Assembly (NCBI GenBank): GCA_021777055.1
Contig: JAIQZO010000056.1
Span: 1-64,000, forward strand
Source: Candidatus Anammoxibacter sp.
GTDB lineage: Bacteria > Planctomycetota > Brocadiia > Brocadiales > Anammoxibacteraceae
Length of the DNA stretch: 64,000 bases
Direction: 5' to 3'
Shown here: positions 57,744-64,000 of the stretch, one piece after another
How positions within the stretch are numbered: the stretch's first letter is position 1
How the letters are laid out: every line of letters starts with the position of its first letter
The notes under the pieces: model-generated
What the model was told of the DNA's origin: nothing
The model's database searches: none
Seen by the model: the letters and a program-made list of their open reading frames with translations, nothing else
Position numbers and translations under genes: made by a program

Positions 57744-60593
57744 ATGCGAAACTGGAAACGCACTATTTTGTTATTAGGGGTAGGTGTAGTCAGTCTACTT
57801 ATAATTTATGCCATATTCCAAATAGTATTTTTAGACTTCTTCGTCGAACTCTGGTGGTTCCAGTCCCTCCAATATGGAGGCTACTTCTTGCTTCGGCAAT
57901 TTTACCGATTTATTATTGGTGGCGGATTGACGTTAGTCTTATTCCTGCTTTTTTTCTTTCATTTCTGGATAGCGTCGAGCTATTTGGGGTTCAATAGGGA
58001 ATCCATCCTGAAACCTAGATTGAAAAGAACACTTCGTTTTTTTCAAAGCAAATCGCTTAAATTTTACACACCTTTAGCATTGATTTTCGCGGTCGTTGTC
58101 GCTCTTCCTCTTTATCGAAAATGGGAATTAACGTTGATGTTCCTATTCGGCTCACGTTCCGGCATAAAGGATCAGGCATACGGCCACGATATCAGCTTTT
58201 ATTTGTTTGATTACCCTATCTACCAGCTCATCCAGCGCGAACTTCTCGTAACAGCGATCTTATTATTTGCCTTTATTGCCGTACTCTATTTTGTGGAACA
58301 CCGTCTGTTGCCGACTGAAACTCGCAAATACCCGCTGGGCGCCAAGATCCATCTGGCAGTTCTGTGGGGTTTCGTTGTGTTGTTTGTAGTATTAGGATTT
58401 ATGTTGGACCGCTTCAGCCTCCTTTATGAAAATCGACACGAACCGGTTTTTTTTGGTCCTGGGTTTATAGAAATGCGTTATCATCTTCCGCTAATTTGGA
58501 TCTCGATTTTCGCATTCCTGAGTACCGCCGTTTCAGCTCTGATCCTGGTATCTCGACAAAAGAAAGTTCATCACCCGATATTACTCCCTAATACAATGGA
58601 TGACTCTCAACAAAACAATGCTACCAACTCGCCATGTGATACGATGCAATCCCATGATTTAATGGTTGTGCCTCGACAAAAGAAAGTTACCCATTCGGTA
58701 TATGATACGATACGCCCCTCTCATGTACTGGAGATATTGCGACGAAACAAAATTACCATCTTGGAATGGATCAGGACGCAAGCCTCTCATATACTGGAGA
58801 GGTTGCGACGAAACAAAATTACCATCTCGATTTTGATTATTTCAATGATTCTCCTGACCGGAGCGATTGTACTACGAGATATAACGTTTATTCCTAATCT
58901 AGTTACGCGGATTTTCGTTAAACCGAACCCGGTCGACGCGGAAAAACCGTTTATTAGAAATAATATCGAGGCCACATTGCATGCATATGGGCTCGATGAA
59001 ATTGAAACCGTGGATTTTAAAGTTACATTGACTCCTGAATCCGATCTTGAACAGTGGACTAATGAAGAGCATCTACAAAATATTCCAGTTTGGGATCGAC
59101 TGTTACTGAAGGACGCCTATGAGCAACTTCAGGGAATTCGAACTTATTACAGCATCCCCAGTGTCGATGAAGACCGCTATTTAATAGGTGGCAAAGAAAT
59201 GCAAGTCAATATAGCTGCACGTGAATTAAACATTACCAAGCTCCCGATGGGTGCAAAAAAATGGGAAAACCAATATTTGCGTTATACCCACGGTTACGGA
59301 GCTGTGATAACTCCAGCCTCCCAATCTGGCGAAAAAGCATTCGATTGGTATATTCGTGATCTCAACATGCACACAACTGTCGGTTTGACGACGAAACAAC
59401 CTGATATATATTATGGTCTGGAAAAATTGGAACGCGCTATTGTACCGAATAAACTAACTGTTGTCGGGCTTCCCGGAACCCGTTTCGAACTTGAGAAAGA
59501 GTATGACGGAAACGGCGGTGTACCTATTTCATCACTTTTTAGAAAATGGCTGCTTTCCGTTTACTTCAAGGATGAAAAAATCTTTTTTTCTGGTAATATC
59601 AACAAACAAAGCAAAATCCTTTTCCGTCGCAATATCAAAGAACGGATCTCCACTTTGGCGCCCTATTTGTTGTTGGACAGCGATCCATATCTGGTATTAA
59701 CTTCCAGCAGATTGTACTGGGTGCAAGACGCTTATACCCTTTCCGATCAGTATCCCGTGTCTAAGCGTACTAATTATAATTTCAATGGTGATCCAGATGC
59801 CAATTCAGAACTTCGTTTTAACTATATCCGTAACTCCGTTAAGGTGATCGTCGACGCATACAATGGAGACACAACTTTTTATATCGCAGACCCTGGTGAT
59901 CCCATTATTCAAGCTTATAAGAGCGCTTACCCGGGCGTATTTAAAGATTTGGATGAGATGCCGCATGAACTCCAGACCCATTTGCGTTATCCGAGAGATC
60001 TTTTTTATATTCAGATGCAAATATATGCCAAATATCATCAGACCAAACCGGAGTTATTTTATCAACAGGCGGATACATGGCAAATTCCTTCAGACGGGAA
60101 GGAGGAATTGAAACCATATTATTTAAACATTGAACTGCAAGGACTTTGGAGGATGGGAAATTTCGTAATCATCAGTCCGATGACCCCGATTAGAGTGAAT
60201 AATTTGAGCGCTATTGTTATCGGAGGACAGTGGTCACGCAAAAACCTCGAAGAAAAGTACGCGCAAAGAATTGCCGTTTACGAACTCGAAACAGATGTCC
60301 AGGTAAACGGTCCATCACAGGTCAGTGCTCTAGTGTCCCAAAACCCAGAGATATCGGAGCAGTTTGCGCTTTGGGACATGCGTGGATCAAAAGTCATCAC
60401 TGGAAGGATGGTCATATTACCGGTCGAAAATTCCATCCTTAATGTTGTACCTGTTTATCTCATATCAACGAAGATGAAGATTCCAGAACTGATTCGTATC
60501 ATCGTATCTGTGGGGGACGAGACAGTGATGGAAAAATCGTTGAAAGAATGTTTTGAAAAACTTGAGGGAAAACTTAAAGCCATTCATCAATAG
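57744..60593 (+). CDS. UPF0182 (COG1615) large membrane protein
   Basis: The 949-residue protein has about seven N-terminal membrane helices (residues ~8-400) and a large extracytoplasmic region (about 400-949), the UPF0182 layout. The N-terminal ELWWFQSLQYGGYF and FGFSRSG-like LFGSRSGIKDQAYG stretches match the family. Function unknown. The loop before the last helix (about 268-360) contains two nested repeats: SRQKK/PRQKK (120 nt apart) and a 45-nt unit encoding HVLEILRRNKITI/HILERLRRNKITI. AAAGGAG precedes the ATG. Confidence 0.88.
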   Translation: MRNWKRTILLLGVGVVSLLIIYAIFQIVFLDFFVELWWFQSLQYGGYFLLRQFYRFIIGGGLTLVLFLLFFFHFWIASSYLGFNRESILKPRLKRTLRFFQSKSLKFYTPLALIFAVVVALPLYRKWELTLMFLFGSRSGIKDQAYGHDISFYLFDYPIYQLIQRELLVTAILLFAFIAVLYFVEHRLLPTETRKYPLGAKIHLAVLWGFVVLFVVLGFMLDRFSLLYENRHEPVFFGPGFIEMRYHLPLIWISIFAFLSTAVSALILVSRQKKVHHPILLPNTMDDSQQNNATNSPCDTMQSHDLMVVPRQKKVTHSVYDTIRPSHVLEILRRNKITILEWIRTQASHILERLRRNKITISILIISMILLTGAIVLRDITFIPNLVTRIFVKPNPVDAEKPFIRNNIEATLHAYGLDEIETVDFKVTLTPESDLEQWTNEEHLQNIPVWDRLLLKDAYEQLQGIRTYYSIPSVDEDRYLIGGKEMQVNIAARELNITKLPMGAKKWENQYLRYTHGYGAVITPASQSGEKAFDWYIRDLNMHTTVGLTTKQPDIYYGLEKLERAIVPNKLTVVGLPGTRFELEKEYDGNGGVPISSLFRKWLLSVYFKDEKIFFSGNINKQSKILFRRNIKERISTLAPYLLLDSDPYLVLTSSRLYWVQDAYTLSDQYPVSKRTNYNFNGDPDANSELRFNYIRNSVKVIVDAYNGDTTFYIADPGDPIIQAYKSAYPGVFKDLDEMPHELQTHLRYPRDLFYIQMQIYAKYHQTKPELFYQQADTWQIPSDGKEELKPYYLNIELQGLWRMGNFVIISPMTPIRVNNLSAIVIGGQWSRKNLEEKYAQRIAVYELETDVQVNGPSQVSALVSQNPEISEQFALWDMRGSKVITGRMVILPVENSILNVVPVYLISTKMKIPELIRIIVSVGDETVMEKSLKECFEKLEGKLKAIHQ
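58552..58827 (+). repeat. Internal repeats in the UPF0182 gene
   Basis: A 17-bp unit (CTCGACAAAAGAAAGTT) stands at 58552 and 58672. A 45-bp unit stands at 58717-58761 and 58783-58827 with few changes. All lie in frame in one loop. Confidence 0.8.
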
Positions 60594-61107
60594 TACAGTC
60601 AAAGACATGGCAAGGAAACCGTCCGAGCCTAGCGGTTTTAGCGATGACAAACCTTATTGGGGATAATAGACCAATCAAGGAAAACCAGGGGACGCGCCAA
60701 AACTGTCCCGCACGGAATTCGATCTACTTATAGAGCTTACGCATAAACTCAAAAACTTGTCTACAAAGAGTATGAGACCTTCTATCTTTTCGCTAAAATC
60801 CACTAAATGTTGTTGTAGAATTAAGAAGAGCTGGTTATCTACAAACAAAAAAAAGAAAATAGCCAAGATTTTGGCAGTCCTTTTCCCCTTGGCATTATAT
60901 TCTTACGATTAATCTATACTTTTAAATTAGCACCCGCGGCAAACTCTTTACCATAGACTAACTTTGAACACTATCGTTGTTAGTTCAAGTCAGAGACTTG
61001 AACCAACTGCGCAAATCGTGCTAACGCATGGCAAATGCATCGGTTACAACTAAACACTGCAAAAATCATATTTGGTCGAAAATGAAAATTCCTATACTAT
61101 CAAATTA
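60594..61107. other. Intergenic with short hairpin
   Basis: No gene is seen. GTTCAAGTC-AGA-GACTTGAAC (60983-61003) is a perfect hairpin. It is not part of a complete tRNA. Confidence 0.5.
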
Positions 61108-61476
61108 TTACTTTGGCCCGTTCCGACCGCTTTTAAGTTCGTGTTTGTGCAGATCATATTTATCCCTCAGTTCGTCTACCACAGTTCCTTCCCACATAGG
61201 AATGTCTAGAAAGTAAGCTGCTCTTGCAATCATGTGGCAGGCAATGGGAGCGGTCAGGTAGATAAATGATATTACCAAGATTACCTCCAAAATTACCCTT
61301 ACATTACCAAAATAAACGCCTACAGCAATTAACATTAAAACGACTCCGAACGATGTACCTTTAGTGGCTGCATGCATCCGGGTAAACAGATCAGGCAAGC
61401 GTACAATTCCTATCGCCGCTATCAGTATGAAGAGCGACCCTATTATTAATAAAGAAGCAACTATTATCTCTCTCAT
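61108..61476 (-). CDS. mrpG: Mrp-type Na+/H+ antiporter subunit G
   Basis: The 122-residue protein has three membrane helices and the MrpG pattern AAIGIVRLPDLFTRMHAATKGTSFGVVLML, shortened here as RLPDLFTRMHAATK. It belongs to the multisubunit cation/proton antiporter. It lies 370 bases downstream of a MrpD-like gene on the same strand. Confidence 0.88.
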   Translation of the reverse strand: MREIIVASLLIIGSLFILIAAIGIVRLPDLFTRMHAATKGTSFGVVLMLIAVGVYFGNVRVILEVILVISFIYLTAPIACHMIARAAYFLDIPMWEGTVVDELRDKYDLHKHELKSGRNGPK

Positions 61477-61848
61477 TGTAAATCTCCATTTTCAAAATAA
61501 CCCGGTAAAGCGCAATGTTGTCCGATTCGTTATTTGCTTCACGCATATATGTACTAACATTCAGTGCCTAAAGTGCCTAAAATGATCGCGCCAGAACCAA
61601 ACAGGATCTAATAAATTACAATGTCTCAATGACCAAAACCAGTTTGTTTGGCATTTGTTTTTTGGTGCTTATCAGATATCATGCAAAACCCAACAAATAA
61701 ATATCTTACCGAAAATTGTCAAAACATTATTGCTAAGATACTAAAAATATAAAATATTTTTACACGGCAAAAAGCTAACCGGACAATGTTGGGTAAAACC
61801 ATACTGTTCTCGGAAAACTTTTCTGTCCTATCCAACTTAAAGACTGTT
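61477..61848. other. Intergenic between antiporter genes
   Basis: No gene is seen; mrpE and mrpF, which usually stand before mrpG, are not here. Confidence 0.5.
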
Positions 61849-63678
61849 TTAAGGAATCGTAAGCAAAAAGAAAAATATTATAACCAAAATAATAATCAAC
61901 ATGCCAGCATTGCTTAGGCAAATAAATTGCATTTCAACTTTTCCTACAAATGTACTTACCTGTTTAAATATAAAACAGTTTAAGGCGCTGTGCCATCTTT
62001 TCATCCACTCCATCTTCTCTTTGTGAACGAAATTGTTTCCTTTGGACCCCAATCTTCCAGCAAGAACATTTTGCGGCCAAGAAAATACCAAGCCTATGTT
62101 CGTTTTCCAATCACCTCGTAACCGTTGGACAATGGGTTCAAAAAAAACCAGCAAGTCACCTGACGGTATCTGTGGAATCTTATTAATCACTGACATTTTA
62201 TTGCCCCATTGAAGCACCGCCCAAACCAGAAAAGTGCCAGTTGCTACGGGCCATAAGGCGTTTAGTGAAACGGTTTTCATTAACAAACTTAGCCTCTTGT
62301 CCGGGACATAGAGCCAGGTTACAAAGATTACGCATATCAACAACAGCGTCCACGGCAACCAGAGCCCAAACCTTGGACTGGATTTTGTTTTACCAGCATT
62401 CTTCCACATGAGGTATAGAAATCGTCCCATTATAAGAGTTGTACCTACTGACGCTAACGAAATAAATACCGCAAGCCATGGCATGGTGGTAGTATATAAC
62501 AAATTTTTTAATGTTAGTTTTGCCAATGCTCCACTCGTAAGCGGGGCGCAGGAAAGTGATAGGGCAGGAAACAGCAAACCTGCAAAAAGTAATAGACGCT
62601 GAAATCCCGTACCACCAGCATCTTTTAGAACCCCTACACCGAGGAACAGTGCTCCCTTAGCCAAAGAATGGTGTATGGCATAGAACATAATTGCTGTCAT
62701 AACCAACGGCACTGCATCCGGCACTGCAAGACCAACACCTATTGCTACCGTCATAAATCCCATCTGACTAATACTGGAATAAGCCAAGACTGTCTTAGGA
62801 TTTCTTTGCACTAACCCCACAAATACGCCATAGAATGCTGCGGCCAAACCTATGATAACACAAAGAATACCCCACCAAGGCAAGGCTATTTCACCCAAAG
62901 GTAAAAAACGCATCCATCCAATCAGACCAGCCTTTATCATTGCACCGCTCAAAACAGCACTTGCCGGCGTCGGGGCCACCGGATGCGCTACTGGCAGCCA
63001 AATATGTAATGGTAAAACCCCGGCTTTGACACCAAAGCCAGCGAATAGAAGACCTATAATAATATTGCAGTTCGGAGATGCCACTATTCCCGAACGGACA
63101 TCATTAAACGCAAAACTTTCAACGTTTCCTGCTATTAGCAGTATCCCTGCGACCATTAATACCTCACCCACAACAACCAGTGCAATATACACTTTTCCTG
63201 CACGTCTGGCCTTAGAGCTGGCATCATGTATTATGAGACCAAAAGCAGCAAAGCTCATAGTGGTAAAGAACAGATAGAAACTAACCATTTCCTGTGCAAG
63301 GATTAGACCAAAGTTTCCAGCCATAGCTACCAGAAAAAACGCAAAAAAACGATTAATATCTTTATCGCTAAACAGATAACACCTGGCATATACCCCTGAA
63401 ACAGTCCATAAAATAGATGTAAACAATAAAAATGCTCCGCTGGTTTCATCAATTCCAAACCTCATGCCAAGCAGTAGCCATGAAATATATACTTCAAGAC
63501 CCGGAGCTGCACATATGGACAAAATGAACGAAGGGGCAGCGGCAATTGGTACAATCAGTACCCCAAATGAGCCTAGCCGGACCTTCAAGACTATAGGAAC
63601 CATTATTAACGGCATCGCTATGGCCATTAACCATGTAACATCATGCCCTGCTACAATATTCATAAAATCTGTATTCAT
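61849..63678 (-). CDS. Proton-pumping NADH dehydrogenase/Mrp antiporter subunit (MrpD/NuoL-like)
   Basis: The 609-residue protein has about fourteen membrane helices. The proton_antipo_M core is clear: VKAGVLPLHIWLPVAHPVA, TPASAVLSGAMIKAGL and AYSSISQMGFM. It would move protons or Na+ with its partners. The C-terminal part has an amphipathic stretch and a last helix, as in NuoL/HyfB-like proteins. Its ATG overlaps the stop of the upstream gene (ATGA), so the two are translationally coupled. Confidence 0.85.
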   Translation of the reverse strand: MNTDFMNIVAGHDVTWLMAIAMPLIMVPIVLKVRLGSFGVLIVPIAAAPSFILSICAAPGLEVYISWLLLGMRFGIDETSGAFLLFTSILWTVSGVYARCYLFSDKDINRFFAFFLVAMAGNFGLILAQEMVSFYLFFTTMSFAAFGLIIHDASSKARRAGKVYIALVVVGEVLMVAGILLIAGNVESFAFNDVRSGIVASPNCNIIIGLLFAGFGVKAGVLPLHIWLPVAHPVAPTPASAVLSGAMIKAGLIGWMRFLPLGEIALPWWGILCVIIGLAAAFYGVFVGLVQRNPKTVLAYSSISQMGFMTVAIGVGLAVPDAVPLVMTAIMFYAIHHSLAKGALFLGVGVLKDAGGTGFQRLLLFAGLLFPALSLSCAPLTSGALAKLTLKNLLYTTTMPWLAVFISLASVGTTLIMGRFLYLMWKNAGKTKSSPRFGLWLPWTLLLICVIFVTWLYVPDKRLSLLMKTVSLNALWPVATGTFLVWAVLQWGNKMSVINKIPQIPSGDLLVFFEPIVQRLRGDWKTNIGLVFSWPQNVLAGRLGSKGNNFVHKEKMEWMKRWHSALNCFIFKQVSTFVGKVEMQFICLSNAGMLIIILVIIFFFLLTIP

Positions 63679-64000
63679 GGCAGATATTCCCGTCTAACAA
63701 TAAGTTTCGCCCATCCGAGAGGGCTTAGGTTAGATGCGGCAAGGAGACCGGCGGCCAACGAAAGAAATGCCGTTATCAATGGAGGTAAGAGTAACGTCCA
63801 TCTTGTTTCTAATTTTCCAGAAATATGTTCTTCCGGTTGATTCTCTTCATATTTTTTGAACCAGGAAACATATATTATTGGTAAGAAATAGATAGCGTTA
63901 AGCAGGCTACTTACTGCAAGTACAGCAATGACCCACTGCTGGTTAGCCTGCACAGCACCAATACCCAAATACCATTTTGTAACAAAACCAGCCAAAGGGG
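63675..64000 (-). CDS. MrpD-like antiporter subunit, C-terminus (cut by window edge)
   Basis: The frame runs in from the right edge and ends in TGA overlapping the next ATG. LAGFVTKWYLGIGA and NAIYFLPIIYVSWF are typical of the C-terminal helices of MrpD/NuoN-type subunits. The start is outside the window. Confidence 0.8.
   Translation of the reverse strand, partial: PLAGFVTKWYLGIGAVQANQQWVIAVLAVSSLLNAIYFLPIIYVSWFKKYEENQPEEHISGKLETRWTLLLPPLITAFLSLAAGLLAASNLSPLGWAKLIVRREYLP

Noticed and set aside
60983-61003. Possible tRNA T-arm (GGTTCAAGTC-like)
   Set aside because: It is a simple perfect hairpin; no acceptor stem or anticodon arm can be built around it.

Overview
The window is AT-rich bacterial chromosome with long AT-rich intergenic stretches, dispersed palindromic repeats and transposase remnants. 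The best fit is an anammox planctomycete close to 'Candidatus Scalindua'. This is inferred from the gene content: exported multiheme c-type cytochromes, a Re-citrate-synthase-like enzyme next to succinyl-CoA synthetase and 2-oxoacid:ferredoxin oxidoreductase subunits, a ferredoxin-thioredoxin reductase catalytic subunit, a lone Rieske protein, Mrp-type antiporter subunits and very large exported proteins. No hydrazine or nitrite genes and no rRNA lie in the window, so the assignment is provisional.

Region 1 (1-20 kb) is an accessory and envelope region, mostly on the minus strand. It holds the start of a probable transposase at the left edge, an exported thioredoxin/MsrA-like hybrid, an M36 (fungalysin-like) metalloprotease, a YVTN beta-propeller protein and a 2161-residue multicopper oxidase related to MnxG/MofA-type putative Mn(II) oxidases. 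Between the oxidase and the YVTN gene is a decayed 3' fragment of a second oxidase copy. An ECF sigma factor and a small HxxxCxxC (ZAS-like) protein are divergent from the oxidase. They are followed by a RAYT-like remnant, a YHS-domain pseudogene, an exported MsrA-MsrB fusion and an unrecognised exported protein.

Region 2 (20-32 kb) is core metabolism: purC and purE, an NhaD-type antiporter, a zinc dehydrogenase with an LsrF-like aldolase, thioredoxin with an FTR catalytic subunit, purM, pssA, an aquaporin, obg, coaX and a TPR protein.

Region 3 (32-40 kb) is a carbon and electron-transfer cluster: a Re-citrate-synthase-like protein, sucC, sucD, a two-cluster ferredoxin (korD-like), korA and two cytochromes. 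The two cytochromes arose by a roughly 388-bp tandem duplication that copied the end of korA and the 5' part of the six-heme cytochrome gene, leaving a small monoheme gene.

Region 4 (40-64 kb) holds a YkgJ-type protein, a membrane protein, a histidine phosphatase, a FecR/DUF6600-type exported protein, a B12-binding radical SAM protein, smc, a family-2 glycosyltransferase, hemW, efp, a polyprenyl diphosphate synthase, the Rieske protein, an FmdB-type zinc ribbon, a DUF5063-like protein, a UPF0182 membrane protein with internal repeats, and part of an Mrp-type cation/proton antiporter locus that runs off the right edge. Non-coding structure includes a MITE-like element, hairpin repeats with a TGCGGC core, a 20-bp perfect palindrome and several intrinsic terminators. 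No tRNA, rRNA or CRISPR array was seen.
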